A DNA stretch of 64,000 nt from Lentilactobacillus buchneri. Lineage in GTDB: Bacteria; Bacillota; Bacilli; Lactobacillales; Lactobacillaceae. A program made the position numbers and the translations under genes. This document shows positions 45,069 to 53,807 of the stretch, in pieces. The notes below the pieces were generated by a model that was not told where the DNA came from, did no database searches, and was given only the letters and a program-made list of their open reading frames with translations. The stretch is from NCBI RefSeq assembly GCF_018314255.1, contig NZ_CP073066.1, forward strand, positions 1,364,001 to 1,428,000. Direction: 5' to 3'. Each line of letters begins with the position of its first letter. Position 1 is the stretch's first letter.

Positions 45069-45497
45069 ATGAAAGATGTTACTTTTGATGTTGTGACTGA
45101 AAAAATTTTGTCACTGGATACGAATGGATTTATCTTTAATTGGCATCAGTTAGTACCTAATGAAATTTTAGTTGGTGCATTTCTTAATTCAAATTTAGTC
45201 GGGCTAATTGGATTTGTTCGTGACTATCAGAGCTTATTTAATCGAGTTATTCTGATTGAAATTCAAAAAGAAAATCGTGGCTTGGGTTTGGGAGCTGCGC
45301 TATTGTCACTTGTAATGCAGGATTCTTTCTTGCAAGATGGATTTGAAGGCTATGTAGAATTAATTAGCAAATCCGATGGGACAGAGGCCTTTTATAAGCA
45401 CTTAGGTGGCAACTTTTTGTCTTCACAAAATATAGTTTTCAATACTCAAGCCAGAAAATTAGTCGTTGAAAAGTACTGTCCGTGGAGAGGTATCTGA
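45069..45497 (+). CDS. GNAT-family acetyltransferase, toxin-like partner of the XRE protein
   Basis: The protein has 142 residues. The acetyl-CoA-binding motif reads NRGLGLGAALL near 77-87, preceded by an RVILIEI strand, so the GNAT core is present. The ATG at 45069 lacks a ribosome binding site and the gene is probably read from a leaderless mRNA. It is AT-rich. The XRE gene starts one base after its stop. A single-domain GNAT followed by a helix-turn-helix gene under a palindromic promoter is the layout of several toxin-antitoxin systems. That function is inference. An ordinary small-molecule acetyltransferase is the alternative. Confidence 0.75.
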   Translation: MKDVTFDVVTEKILSLDTNGFIFNWHQLVPNEILVGAFLNSNLVGLIGFVRDYQSLFNRVILIEIQKENRGLGLGAALLSLVMQDSFLQDGFEGYVELISKSDGTEAFYKHLGGNFLSSQNIVFNTQARKLVVEKYCPWRGI

Positions 45498-45498
45498 C

Positions 45499-45945
45499 AT
45501 GATTAAGACAGAACTGATTAATACGTTGGATCATTTGAACACTGTTATTGAAAATGATCGGGCTGACTCCGCTGACTATCAGCAGGCTGCTTCGAGGCTT
45601 TCTGAACTGGTCAATGGCACGATTGGCATCCGAGAACTATCATTTATCAGTCAGGCAATTGGCCGAAGCTTGACGAATTCAGAACTTGCCGACTTAATTT
45701 TAGCAGCTCAAGCTAATAAGCCTTTGAATGAAGTTCTTCAGCTTCCTGCTGAAGCTGACGCCGCCTACACGATTAAATACCAACGCCGTCAAGCAGGGAT
45801 GACTCAAGTTGAGCTGGCCAAAAAGATTGGCATTGAACAAAGCCAGCTTGCCAAAATTGAAAATGGCAGCTTAAAAGTCAGTTTAAATCTCCTGCAGAAG
45901 GCAATGACCGTGTTTGGCCGCTCATACATTGTTAAAGCATTATAA
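45499..45945 (+). CDS. XRE-type helix-turn-helix protein (antitoxin-like)
   Basis: The protein has 148 residues from the ATG at 45499 (GAGAGG upstream, one base after the GNAT stop). The N-terminal 90 residues are helical and unassigned. The C-terminal part, about 95-148, is an XRE DNA-binding domain with RQAGMTQVELAKKIGIEQSQ and AKIENG. This domain order, partner-binding first and DNA-binding last, fits an antitoxin or autoregulator. The likely operator is the palindrome in front of the GNAT gene. Confidence 0.78.
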   Translation: MIKTELINTLDHLNTVIENDRADSADYQQAASRLSELVNGTIGIRELSFISQAIGRSLTNSELADLILAAQANKPLNEVLQLPAEADAAYTIKYQRRQAGMTQVELAKKIGIEQSQLAKIENGSLKVSLNLLQKAMTVFGRSYIVKAL

Positions 45946-46016
45946 AACAGACTAACCTTTGTGGTGAATTCAGATCCGACGGGATTGGGGTTCACTACAA
46001 GGGTTAGTCTGTTTTA
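45944..46016. terminator. Long bidirectional terminator between convergent genes
   Basis: A 25-bp stem pairs 45944-45968 with 45991-46015 with only two wobbles, around a 22-nt loop. A and T runs at the ends let it serve both converging genes. It overlaps the stop codons of both. Confidence 0.85.
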
Positions 46017-46862
46017 CGTTAAACGCATATAAGTTTCGTACTTGTTAACATCTTTAAACGGCAAACTTTGAAAAATTTTCATCTCCAGCCGGTTGGCCAT
46101 TCCAAATTCACCAGCCAGGGTCTGGTAGTTGTCTTGAAGCCACTGAAGCTGTCGGTTCAATAACTCATTTAGCGCCTGAGCATTAGTCGCATTCATTTGG
46201 CCAAGTTCAACCGAGTGTTCACCAAGGTCATATAGGAAACTGAAGGCGGCCAGCTGATCGTCTTGAATTAACGCGAATGGGGCTGTCGAAATTTGTCGAT
46301 GTGAGATGAGTGCTGACCAATCTGGTAATGGCATCGTTATCGCTGGATTAAAAGTTGGTTTGCCGGCGTATTCGCGCATGCTACGTTCCAGCACGGATTG
46401 GTAGAGTGAATCCTGCGATGATACTTCAGCGAACGTCTTGAGCGCCCCTGACGCAGTCGGCGCGTTTAGTGATAGGCCGCCTAAATCCACTGTTGCGGTC
46501 AACGCGGTTTGTACCAACCGGAAGTGCTTCGTCGTTAACCACTGATTGAAAGGATGCTGAGGAGCATAGTCGCGTGTGATCATGCGGTCGTCATCGAACT
46601 TCCAGGCTAATTTTTTAATATCCTCATAGACACGTTGAAACAAGACATCTTGTTCGGTGGCCTTGGGATCGACATACACAGCGAAGTTCAAGGCATTTGG
46701 GTGTAGCTTGTTATGCCAAAAGACCGAAGTGGCGTCAATACTGCCATGGGGATGGTAGACTTTGACGTTGTCGGGATAGGTGCGCATCGCCATGAAGATT
46801 TCGTGCTCATTTTGAGGGGCGTGGGGGATGAATTCAGTTTTGTTGGGTAAAATGGCTCGCAT
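46014..46862 (-). CDS. GNAT-like protein of unknown substrate
   Basis: The protein has 282 residues. The N-terminal half (about 1-125) and the C-terminal half (about 130-280) each have the alternating helix/strand pattern of GNAT folds, with AFALIQDDQLAAFSFLYDLG near 200 as a likely core strand pair. The acetyl-CoA motif is degenerate, so the assignment is moderate. The start lies 14 bases after the FMN reductase stop, so the two genes are co-transcribed. Confidence 0.6.
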   Translation of the reverse strand: MRAILPNKTEFIPHAPQNEHEIFMAMRTYPDNVKVYHPHGSIDATSVFWHNKLHPNALNFAVYVDPKATEQDVLFQRVYEDIKKLAWKFDDDRMITRDYAPQHPFNQWLTTKHFRLVQTALTATVDLGGLSLNAPTASGALKTFAEVSSQDSLYQSVLERSMREYAGKPTFNPAITMPLPDWSALISHRQISTAPFALIQDDQLAAFSFLYDLGEHSVELGQMNATNAQALNELLNRQLQWLQDNYQTLAGEFGMANRLEMKIFQSLPFKDVNKYETYMRLT

Positions 46863-46876
46863 GACTGACCTCTGAT

Positions 46877-47461
46877 TTATTTAAATGGGTGCTCGTGCAG
46901 TAATTGGGTGTAAAAGGCAATCTCGTGAAAAGCTTCTTTCAGTCGCGCTTCAAAATGGTCACTGTTATCGGCATCTTTGATCAGGTCGCCTGCCTGGGTG
47001 AAATTATCATTGGCATTCCACAACAGAACCGGCGTCGGCAGGACCATCATTTTGAGCATTTGCAAAATTTCCACGAAGGATTCCGCTGCCAGCATGCCGC
47101 CGTCACTATAGTAGGAATACGAAATAATTTGGACCGGTTTGTGATCCACTTCCGGGCCGACATAGTCCAATGCGTTTTTTAAAACGCCAGGAATTGCGTG
47201 ATCATATTCGGGCGTCATGATCACGAAGCCATCATCGGCTTTCAATCGGTTGAGCCACTTTTGCTCGTTGTCTTTTAAGCCGGTAATCGGATTGGATAAT
47301 GGCGTTTCATCATGGTGATAGGGTTCCAGCGGGAAGTCTTCTAGCCGGATCCAATCGTAGGTCACTTGATCAGAGTCAGGAAAGCTGGCCTGTAAATATT
47401 TGAAAATGGATTCACCAAGTTTACTGCGGATAGATCCTAAGATTACAGCGATTTTTATCAA
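46877..47461 (-). CDS. NADPH-dependent FMN reductase-like flavoprotein
   Basis: The protein has 194 residues from a TTG at 47459-47461, chosen because GGAGG lies 8 bases upstream. A GTG at 47476 would overlap that site. The N-terminal VILGSIRSKLGESI motif binds the flavin phosphate, and TPEYDHAIPGVLKNALDY is the second conserved block near 100. The fold is flavodoxin-like. The family includes quinone, azo and chromate reductases. The natural acceptor is not evident. Confidence 0.87.
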   Translation of the reverse strand: MIKIAVILGSIRSKLGESIFKYLQASFPDSDQVTYDWIRLEDFPLEPYHHDETPLSNPITGLKDNEQKWLNRLKADDGFVIMTPEYDHAIPGVLKNALDYVGPEVDHKPVQIISYSYYSDGGMLAAESFVEILQMLKMMVLPTPVLLWNANDNFTQAGDLIKDADNSDHFEARLKEAFHEIAFYTQLLHEHPFK

Positions 47462-47631
47462 TATATCATCCTCCACTAGTTCATTTATTTTAGTATAGCA
47501 TGTGGAGGTTGACTTGCAGATCCTCTCCGGAAACGTAAATTATAGAAATAATTTATATAAGAGGGGCAAAATATTGCTTTAATGTCCCACTAGAAATCCG
47601 TAAAAGGTTACCTCGACCTAGGAGATTTGTT

Positions 47632-47661
47632 TTGTCGATAGTCTCATATCCATGTTATAAT
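47632..47661 (+). promoter_or_regulatory. Promoter of the antisense (antitoxin) RNA
   Basis: TTGTCG (47632-47637) and TATAAT (47656-47661) are 18 bp apart. No ORF follows, which fits a non-coding RNA. Confidence 0.7.
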
Positions 47662-47667
47662 GAAATC

Positions 47668-47788
47668 ACAAAAAGGAAGCCCCGATTCAACAGGACTTCC
47701 CATTGTGGAACCGTTTAAGACGGCAGCGCATTTTTAGTTATTAAATAACCGCAAACTGGCTAAAGTTATGGGCGGTTATTTTTTTTGC
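47668..47788 (+). ncRNA. Predicted antisense RNA of a type I toxin-antitoxin pair
   Basis: The predicted transcript of about 120 nt runs from the promoter at 47632-47661 to a terminator whose stem AATAACCGC/GCGGTTATT (47744-47752 with 47772-47780) also covers the stop codon of the toxin on the other strand. The converging genes with a shared bidirectional terminator follow the Fst/RNAII plan. The 5' half folds into its own hairpin (GGAAGCCC.. region) and has no coding potential. The exact ends are inferred. Confidence 0.65.
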
Positions 47789-47880
47789 CAATTTTTGATT
47801 AACTCTACAACTAAGGTGATTAGTCCAATGGTAAAGATACCAAAGGACACCATTAATTGTAGAGCGTCCGAAACGGACAC
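47776..47880 (-). CDS. Small membrane toxin, holin-like toxin family (Hol_Tox type)
   Basis: The peptide has 34 residues from the GTG at 47878-47880, 8 bases after GGAG. A TTG three bases upstream is the alternative. It has a single membrane helix (LMVSFGIFTIGLITLVVELI), preceded by SVSDALQ and followed by a basic KNWQKK tail. This matches, from memory, the putative holin-like toxin family of lactobacilli. Such peptides act at the membrane and are held back by an antisense RNA. The convergent RNA is present here. The open frame extends upstream to 47964, but that part looks like leader sequence. Confidence 0.85.
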   Translation of the reverse strand: MSVSDALQLMVSFGIFTIGLITLVVELIKNWQKK

Positions 47881-48039
47881 CAAGGGCTCTCCTTTTACTA
47901 GAGTTTCTGAAATTCCTATTTGATGGTTTACACCATAGGCATCATCTCCATTTAGAAGCGCCACCGCCTTAACTTCTCCACAGATTCTAACTATACTGGA
48001 TTTATTTGGTAATAACTACGTAAACTGGTTCATAAATCC

Positions 48040-48081
48040 AAAAAAAGTCCCCGAGTGCTTATCCGCACCGGGGACTTTTTT
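48040..48081 (-). terminator. Terminator of the trp operon
   Basis: GTCCCCG plus GTGC pairs with GCAC plus CGGGGAC around a short loop, with a T run on the minus strand side. The stem abuts the trpA stop codon. Confidence 0.88.
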
Positions 48082-48877
48082 AGACACTGGCTTCTTTAGT
48101 TTTAGCTTGATCAACAGCCGAACGAATCGATTGAGTAAATTTTTTTACCGCATCAGGGGCATTTTGTTTCTGCTTCGCAACAATGTCAACAATCGCACTA
48201 CCGATAATCACGCCGTCCGCGATCTCGGCCATCGTCTTGGCCTGCTCCGGCGTGTGGACGCCAAAGCCGATTGCCGTAGGAACGTCAGTATACGATTTGA
48301 TTTCGGCAACCAGATCCTTCAAACCATTGAAGAATTCATTTCGTTCACCGGTGATGCCCAGTGAGGAAACCACGTAGATGAATCCGGACGCTGCCTTAGC
48401 AATCTTTTCAACTCGGTGGCCAGATGTCGGCGCAATCAGCGGGATGATGTCGATGCCATATTTATCAGCGGTTGGAACGATGTCATCACGGCTTTCATAG
48501 GGCATGTCGGGAATGACCAAGCCAGAAACGCCGAGGGCCTGACACTTTTTACAGAATGCATCGTAACCATACTTGAAGACGATGTTTAAATAAGTGAGAA
48601 AAACAATCGGCACATCGGTTTGTTTACGGGCTGCCTCAACGATTTCAAAGACCGTCTTGGTGCGGACACCGGCGTCAAAAGCACGCAGGTCGGCCGCTTG
48701 AATCACGCCGCCGTCAGCGATTGGGTCGGAGAAGGGAATCCCGACTTCAACGATGTCAGCGCCGCCTTCTGCTAAGGCGACGATATTGGCAACTGTGGTA
48801 TCAAAATCCGGATCGTCAGCCACGACAAACGGAATAAAGGCTTTATGATTTTTGAAAATTGCGGATAAATTACTCAT
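48080..48877 (-). CDS. trpA: Tryptophan synthase alpha chain
   Basis: TrpA converts indole-3-glycerol phosphate to indole and glyceraldehyde 3-phosphate in a complex with TrpB. The protein has 265 residues from the ATG at 48875-48877, which overlaps the trpB stop (GATGAGTAA). The longer open frame is only readthrough inside trpB. Catalytic Glu in [14 protein letters not shown] and Asp in the VFLTYLN loop region are present, with the phosphate site AIGFGV. It is last in the operon. Confidence 0.96.
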   Translation of the reverse strand: MSNLSAIFKNHKAFIPFVVADDPDFDTTVANIVALAEGGADIVEVGIPFSDPIADGGVIQAADLRAFDAGVRTKTVFEIVEAARKQTDVPIVFLTYLNIVFKYGYDAFCKKCQALGVSGLVIPDMPYESRDDIVPTADKYGIDIIPLIAPTSGHRVEKIAKAASGFIYVVSSLGITGERNEFFNGLKDLVAEIKSYTDVPTAIGFGVHTPEQAKTMAEIADGVIIGSAIVDIVAKQKQNAPDAVKKFTQSIRSAVDQAKTKEASV

Positions 48878-50087
48878 CAATATCGACTCCTTTGTATTTG
48901 GCGATGCTGGCAACGTCTTTGTCGCCGCGTCCTGACAGGGTGCAGACGATAATCTGATCTTTAGACATGGTTGGGGCAATCTTTTCGACGTAAGCAACTG
49001 CGTGACAGCTTTCAATTGCGGCAACGATGCCTTCTTGTCGGGCGATGTATTCAAACGCCTGGACAGCTTCATCATCGGTGATGCCGACATATTGCGCTCG
49101 GCCTTCTTTAGCCAGGGCAGCGTGTTCCGGACCGACACCAGGATAATCCAAACCGGCAGAGATTGAGTAGACTGGGTTGATCTGGCCGTCTTCGTTTTGC
49201 AGGAATAATGACTTCATGCCGTGGAAGATGCCGACGGTACCCCGTTCAATGGTGGCTGCGGTCTGATCACTGTTAACGCCTTTACCGGCAGCCTCAACGC
49301 CGACTAATTTGACTCTTGGGTCATCGATGTAATCGGCGAAACTGCCGATAGCGTTACTGCCGCCGCCGACACAGGCGACAACCATGTCAGGCAAGGTGTT
49401 TTCCTTGGCTTTCAGTTGCTGCTTGGATTCCTTACTGATGACGCTTTGGAAATATTTAACCATTTCTGGAAATGGGTAGGGGCCAACAGCCGATCCCATG
49501 ACGTAAAAGGTGTCTTCGGAACGACTAGCCCATTCCTGGAGTGTGGCGTTGATGGCATCCTTGAGGACCATCGAGCCGGTGGTGACCGGGTGAACCTTTG
49601 CACCAAGCAATTCCATTCGGTAGACGTTTAATTTTTGGCGGTCGGTATCTTCTTTACCCATGAAAATTTCACAGTCCATCCCGAACAAAGCAGCGATGGT
49701 TGCGGTGGCAACCCCATGTTGGCCGGCACCGGTTTCAGCGATCAGGCGCTTCTTGCCCAAATGTTTGGCGAGTAACGCTTGGCCGATAACGTTGTTGATC
49801 TTATGGGCACCGGTATGGTTGAGGTCCTCACGCTTGAGATAGATTTTGGCGCCGCCGAGGTCTTCGGTCATGTTCTTGGCGTAATAGAGCAGTGATGGCC
49901 GGTTGGCATAGTTGATTAATAAATCGTGTAATTCGGCTTGGAAGTCGGGATCGTCTTTCAAAGTGTGAAAGGCTTTATCGACTTTTTCCAATTCAGTCAT
50001 TAAGGTTTCAGGGATGTATTGGCCGCCGTATGTATCGGCGAAAATTCCTGGTCGTTTGGTTGTTTGAGCTTCAGTTAAATTTTTCAT
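48870..50087 (-). CDS. trpB: Tryptophan synthase beta chain
   Basis: This PLP enzyme makes tryptophan from indole and serine. The protein has 405 residues. The PLP lysine is in [14 protein letters not shown], the active-site Glu in [13 protein letters not shown], and the phosphate-binding loop in [10 protein letters not shown]. The sequence is of the TrpB1 type that works with TrpA. Its start overlaps the trpF stop by 4 bases. Confidence 0.97.
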   Translation of the reverse strand: MKNLTEAQTTKRPGIFADTYGGQYIPETLMTELEKVDKAFHTLKDDPDFQAELHDLLINYANRPSLLYYAKNMTEDLGGAKIYLKREDLNHTGAHKINNVIGQALLAKHLGKKRLIAETGAGQHGVATATIAALFGMDCEIFMGKEDTDRQKLNVYRMELLGAKVHPVTTGSMVLKDAINATLQEWASRSEDTFYVMGSAVGPYPFPEMVKYFQSVISKESKQQLKAKENTLPDMVVACVGGGSNAIGSFADYIDDPRVKLVGVEAAGKGVNSDQTAATIERGTVGIFHGMKSLFLQNEDGQINPVYSISAGLDYPGVGPEHAALAKEGRAQYVGITDDEAVQAFEYIARQEGIVAAIESCHAVAYVEKIAPTMSKDQIIVCTLSGRGDKDVASIAKYKGVDIDE

Positions 50088-50671
50088 AGGACATATTCCT
50101 CTTTCGCATTTTTGATGAAATTCATTATTTTATTGGGATCTTTTTTGCCGTCGGATTCGACACCCGATGAGACGTCGACAATATCTGGCTGAACGATTTG
50201 AACCGCTTGATTGATGTTGTCAGGCGTCAATCCGCCAGCCAGGATCATTGTTCGATCAACGTGGGGGACTGCCTGCCAATTCAAAACTTGGCCGGATCCT
50301 TTGCCGCTATCGACCATCAAATAGTCGGCGGTCGACTTTGGATCGATGGCTTGGCGTTCGAAGACTTGAATGACTTTGAGTCCGGCGCGCTGCAGTTCGG
50401 CAATCTCTTCAGGGGTGCTTTTGCCATGGAGCTGGGCAATGTCGATGGCGCCAGCTTGGTAAATGGCCAAGATGTCAGCGATTGATTCATTAACGAAGAC
50501 GCCAATTTTTTGGATGTTTGGATTTAAATGGGCCTGCAGTGCCAGCGCAGTTGTTAAGGAAACGACGTGGCGGCTTTTCGCAAAGACAAATCCCGCGAAA
50601 TCAGCCTGCGCTTCATTGACGGCCTGAATATCTGCCGGTTCCATCAAACCGCAAATTTTGACTTTAACCAT
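50084..50671 (-). CDS. trpF: Phosphoribosylanthranilate isomerase
   Basis: TrpF converts phosphoribosylanthranilate to the carboxyphenylamino-deoxyribulose phosphate. The protein has 195 residues from the ATG at 50669-50671, after AGGAGG. The catalytic Cys is in KICGL near the start, and Asp in the MVDSGKGSG strand region. [10 protein letters not shown] and VDVSSGVES form the phosphate site. The length is normal for a monofunctional enzyme. Confidence 0.95.
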   Translation of the reverse strand: MVKVKICGLMEPADIQAVNEAQADFAGFVFAKSRHVVSLTTALALQAHLNPNIQKIGVFVNESIADILAIYQAGAIDIAQLHGKSTPEEIAELQRAGLKVIQVFERQAIDPKSTADYLMVDSGKGSGQVLNWQAVPHVDRTMILAGGLTPDNINQAVQIVQPDIVDVSSGVESDGKKDPNKIMNFIKNAKEEYVL

Positions 50672-50689
50672 GGACACACCTCCTGAAGG

Positions 50690-51478
50690 TTATTTGACGG
50701 TAGCTGCTTTGAATTCTTTAATCAGTTGTTGCTTGTTGTTGGCCCGCATGAGGGTTTCACCCATCAGGATGCCGTTGAAGCCGGCATCGGCCAGGGCTTC
50801 AACATCTGCTTGGGTCTTGATGCCGCTTTCGGCGATCACAGGGATGCCTTCTGGAACCATTGCCCGTAATTTCAAACTGTTTTTAAAGTCAACTTGGAAA
50901 TCCTTGAGATTCCGGTTATTGATGCCGATGATTTTGGCACCGGATTTCAATGCCCGGGTCACTTCATCGGCCGTGTAGGCTTCAACGATGGCCTGCATGC
51001 CCAGGCGCTCTGCCAATTCTCGGTAGGCTCTTAATTGCTGGTCATCGACGATGGCAACAATCAGAAGGATGATCGAGGCACCGTTGGCTTTCGCTTCGTA
51101 AATCATGTAAGGATCAATCGTGAAATCCTTTCGGAGCGTTGGCGCGGAAACTGCCTGGCTAATTTCCTTCAGGTAGTTGAGGCGACCATTGAAGTAATCC
51201 GGTTCGGTTAGAACGGAAATGGCATCAGCCCCCGCCGCGTCATAACTTTTGGCGATTTGGAGATACGGGAAATCAGTGACGATCGTTCCTTTAGATGGGG
51301 AGGCTTTCTTCACCTCGGCGATCACATGCAGCCCAGATTCATTCAAAACGTCCAGAAAATCAGGCTTCAAACTGGCAGGCATTTGAGCAGCTTCATTTTT
51401 TAATTCTTGGAGTGGTTTTTGAGCTTCGTGCTTTTTTAAACGTTTGTGGGTTGCGGTTACTAAATCATCTAAAATCAT
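50690..51478 (-). CDS. trpC: Indole-3-glycerol phosphate synthase
   Basis: The protein has 262 residues with a (beta/alpha)8 barrel. It carries the [29 protein letters not shown] and AESGIKT motifs of TrpC, which hold the catalytic Lys and Glu. The start overlaps the trpD stop by 4 bases. It is monofunctional, separate from TrpF. Confidence 0.96.
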   Translation of the reverse strand: MILDDLVTATHKRLKKHEAQKPLQELKNEAAQMPASLKPDFLDVLNESGLHVIAEVKKASPSKGTIVTDFPYLQIAKSYDAAGADAISVLTEPDYFNGRLNYLKEISQAVSAPTLRKDFTIDPYMIYEAKANGASIILLIVAIVDDQQLRAYRELAERLGMQAIVEAYTADEVTRALKSGAKIIGINNRNLKDFQVDFKNSLKLRAMVPEGIPVIAESGIKTQADVEALADAGFNGILMGETLMRANNKQQLIKEFKAATVK

Positions 51479-52500
51479 GCAACCACGTCTTTGCGTTTGT
51501 CAGAGAAGGCGATCAGTCGGTCAAGCTCTGCTTGGGCTTTACCTTCGTCGATGGTCTTGGCAGCGAGGTTAATGCCTTCTTGAATCGTCAATTCCGGGTG
51601 GGCAAGGTGCAGTGCCGATCCGGCGTTGAGTAAAACAATGTCTCGCTTCGGCCCTTTTTTACCAGCTAAGATATCCTTGGTGATTTGGCCATTTTCTTCA
51701 GGAGTACCACCGACCAAGTCCTTTCGGGCTGCTCGTGTGAAGCCAAATTGTTCAGGTGTCAAAACGTACTTGGTTAATTTGCCGTCCCGTAATTCAACGA
51801 CGGCCGTTTCATCAGCGACGGTCATCTCATCGAGACCATCCCGGCCGTGAATCACCATGGCGTTTTTGACGCCTAATTTCTTTAAAACATTGGCCAGTGG
51901 TTCAAGCAGGTCTTCATCGTAGACGCCTAACAGTTGGCTGGTTGGGTGAGCTGGGTTGGCCAGCGGTCCGAGGATGTTGAAGATCGTGCGAATCCCTAAT
52001 TGTTTACGGACGGGCGCAACGTACTTCATTGATTTGTGGTATTCCTGGGCAAATAAGAAGCAGAGGTTGTTGTCCTGCAAGCTTTGGAAACTGGTGGCCG
52101 GATCTTCGTTGATGTCTAAGCCCAGTGCTTCGAAGACGTCGGCAGCCCCGCTCTTGGATGATGCGGCCCGGTTACCATGTTTGGCGACTTTGGTTCCGGC
52201 AGCGGCAACGACAATTGCGCTGGTGGTGGAAATGTTGAAGGTGTTGGCTTTGTCGCCGCCAGTCCCAACGATTTCCAAGACGTTACCGGCTTCGGGGAAC
52301 TTCAAAGCGTGATTTCGCATGGATGATGCAGCCCCGGCAATTTCGTCGATGGTCGGATTCTTAGCCGTTAATGCAGTTAAGAGGCTGGCAGTTTCAATTT
52401 CGGATGTTTCACCGTTCATAATTTCATCGAGAACGGATTGGCTTTCGTCAAATGTAAGATCTTCGTGGTTAACAACTTTTTCAATGGCTTGTTTTATCAT
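51475..52500 (-). CDS. trpD: Anthranilate phosphoribosyltransferase
   Basis: TrpD joins anthranilate to PRPP. The protein has 341 residues with the conserved GTGGDK, NISTTSA and [12 protein letters not shown] segments near 80-115, and HGRDGLDE near 225. It is the first biosynthetic gene in this operon. Anthranilate synthase genes (trpE, trpG) are absent upstream, where only a T-box and a 12-codon ORF lie. The cell must obtain anthranilate from enzymes encoded elsewhere or from the medium. Confidence 0.96.
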   Translation of the reverse strand: MIKQAIEKVVNHEDLTFDESQSVLDEIMNGETSEIETASLLTALTAKNPTIDEIAGAASSMRNHALKFPEAGNVLEIVGTGGDKANTFNISTTSAIVVAAAGTKVAKHGNRAASSKSGAADVFEALGLDINEDPATSFQSLQDNNLCFLFAQEYHKSMKYVAPVRKQLGIRTIFNILGPLANPAHPTSQLLGVYDEDLLEPLANVLKKLGVKNAMVIHGRDGLDEMTVADETAVVELRDGKLTKYVLTPEQFGFTRAARKDLVGGTPEENGQITKDILAGKKGPKRDIVLLNAGSALHLAHPELTIQEGINLAAKTIDEGKAQAELDRLIAFSDKRKDVVA

Positions 52501-52554
52501 GATAAATTCCTCCGAATATTTTCATATAGTAGTTTCGAAATAAGTAGTTGAAAT

Positions 52555-52593
52555 TCACTCTATGATTTGCCATCGTTTAATTTCCATTTTCAT
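52555..52593 (-). CDS. 12-residue ORF with one Trp codon between T-box and trpD
   Basis: On the minus strand an ATG follows GGAGGT by 7 bases and opens MKMEIKRWQIIE, then TGA. It lies after the T-box terminator and 54 bases before trpD. It could be a leader peptide that adds translational control, or a remnant of a lost trpE start. Only one Trp codon is present, fewer than in classical trp leaders. Confidence 0.4.
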   Translation of the reverse strand: MKMEIKRWQIIE

Positions 52594-52611
52594 AAGTGTG
52601 ACCTCCGTCAA

Positions 52612-52936
52612 TTTAGATAAAAAAATAATCCGTCCATAACAAAAGTTGATTGTTAAGGACGGATTATTCCGCGGTGCCACCTTAGTTCAATTAATCAGGG
52701 TAGATAAAAAACATCTGTTAAGTTCCCCAATTAATCACTCTTAGCAAGGGACTAACATCCCTCCGGCAACTGACGTATACCAACACGTTTCTCCGTACTC
52801 GCGAACTTTCGGAAGAACCCTCAGTGGTCCATTTAATCATCTGCGTTCGATTGCACTCTCAGCTGCGGCAACTCTCTTTGCGTGCACAATGATCTTGATC
52901 TCCACTTCATCGGTTTTATGGACGAATTAATTGTTG
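52612..52936 (-). ncRNA. T-box riboswitch of the trp operon
   Basis: The leader ends with the T-box core GGTGGCACCGCGG (52669-52681, minus strand), followed by a terminator. The terminator pairs AATAATCCGTCC with its complement (52624-52635 with 52657-52668) and has a T run at 52618-52624. Upstream are Stem I parts with the AGTGGAGATC region and GAGAGTG. The likely specifier is TGG at 52829-52831, within ATGGACCACT. Uncharged tRNA-Trp would stabilise the antiterminator and switch on trpDCFBA. The specifier position is inferred by eye. Confidence 0.92.
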
Positions 52937-52942
52937 CTTTGT

Positions 52943-52971
52943 ATATTAGAGCCTTATAATGTAAATGTCAA
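52943..52971 (-). promoter_or_regulatory. Promoter of the trp operon
   Basis: On the minus strand a consensus TTGACA (52966-52971) and TAATAT (52943-52948) are 17 bp apart, just ahead of the T-box leader. Confidence 0.9.
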
Positions 52972-53022
52972 CAGATTTTAATCAAAAAGATCAAAACAAT
53001 TTTTCTCAAGGGGGTCAGGTCA

Positions 53023-53361
53023 ATGGAAAAATTAGTACGGGAATATATTGAAAACCAGCCAACAGCAAGGCAAGAGAAGCTTTTGCAACTGTATGAAATT
53101 ATCCAAAAACAAATGCCAGCAGGCTACGATGAAAAAATTTCATATGGGATGCCGACGTTTCATTACCACAAAAACATTATTCACTTCGCAAATTTTAAGA
53201 ATCACATCGGAATTTATCCCGGCCCAAAGGCCATCAATGTCTTTAAAGATCAGTTGGAAGGCTACAAGACAAGTATCGGCGCCATCCAACTGCCGGTCGA
53301 CCAGCCCTTGCCAGAAGATCTGATTACGCAAATTGTTCAATTTAATCTCGACAACGTCTAG
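53023..53361 (+). CDS. DUF1801 (YdhG-like) family protein
   Basis: The protein has 112 residues. The DEKISYGMPTFHYHKNIIHFANFKNHIGIYPG stretch in the middle (positions about 35-67) is the mark of the DUF1801/YdhG family. The fold is frataxin- or iron-chaperone-like as annotated for relatives, but function is unproven. The ATG follows GGGGGT. A 10-bp inverted repeat lies between it and the SemiSWEET gene. Confidence 0.85.
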   Translation: MEKLVREYIENQPTARQEKLLQLYEIIQKQMPAGYDEKISYGMPTFHYHKNIIHFANFKNHIGIYPGPKAINVFKDQLEGYKTSIGAIQLPVDQPLPEDLITQIVQFNLDNV

Positions 53362-53363
53362 CA

Positions 53364-53400
53364 TTCTCTTGGTGAGTATGGTATCACTGAACCAAGAGAA
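53364..53400. promoter_or_regulatory. Hairpin between DUF1801 and SemiSWEET genes
   Basis: TTCTCTTGGT (53364-53373) and ACCAAGAGAA (53391-53400) are perfectly complementary. No T run follows. The ribosome binding site of the next gene lies 3 bases downstream. Confidence 0.5.
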
Positions 53401-53415
53401 ATTGGAGGGATTAGT

Positions 53416-53727
53416 GTGCAAAACCAGTTGAGTCACCCTGGTGGTCATCAACTACACGAGAGTAACCATGTATTCAGTGAGGAGAAAGTCATTGGCGATA
53501 TCGCAACCATCGCCAATATGATTATGTATATCTCATACATAGGAGAGATCCTGCAAAATTTGAACGGCCAACCGACGTCATTTATTCAGCCTTTCTGTGC
53601 CTCGATTAACGCGGCATTGTGGGTTGCCTACGGTTGGGTCAAGCCAAAGCGGGATTGGATTTTAATTGTGGCAGATGTGCCCGGTGTCATATTTGGATTG
53701 ATCGCCGCAATCACCGCAATTATGTAA
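53416..53727 (+). CDS. SemiSWEET sugar transporter
   Basis: The protein has 103 residues, starting with a GTG after GGAGGG. Three membrane helices follow a polar N-terminal tail of about 30 residues. The PQ-loop-type block around residues 50-75 (GQPTSFIQPF, then NAALWVAYGW) and the PGVIFGLIAAITA end are typical of bacterial SemiSWEETs. These dimerise to carry sugars passively. The polar N-terminal extension (HPGGHQLHESNH) is longer than usual. Confidence 0.82.
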   Translation: MQNQLSHPGGHQLHESNHVFSEEKVIGDIATIANMIMYISYIGEILQNLNGQPTSFIQPFCASINAALWVAYGWVKPKRDWILIVADVPGVIFGLIAAITAIM

Positions 53728-53735
53728 CGTCGTCA

Positions 53736-53771
53736 AAGCGCATTGCCAGTGATTGGTGAATGTGCTTTTTT
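53736..53771 (+). terminator. Terminator of the SemiSWEET gene
   Basis: AAGCGCATT and CCA pair with TGG and AATGTGCTT around a GTGA loop with small bulges, and six T follow. Confidence 0.75.
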
Positions 53772-53807
53772 GTTGTATAATTTTCAAAAATGCAGGGAGA
53801 CGGTCAC

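Noticed and set aside
48878..49138. Upstream extension of the trpA frame inside trpB
   Set aside because: It overlaps trpB coding sequence. The ATG at 48875-48877 in the trpB stop is the normal TrpA start.
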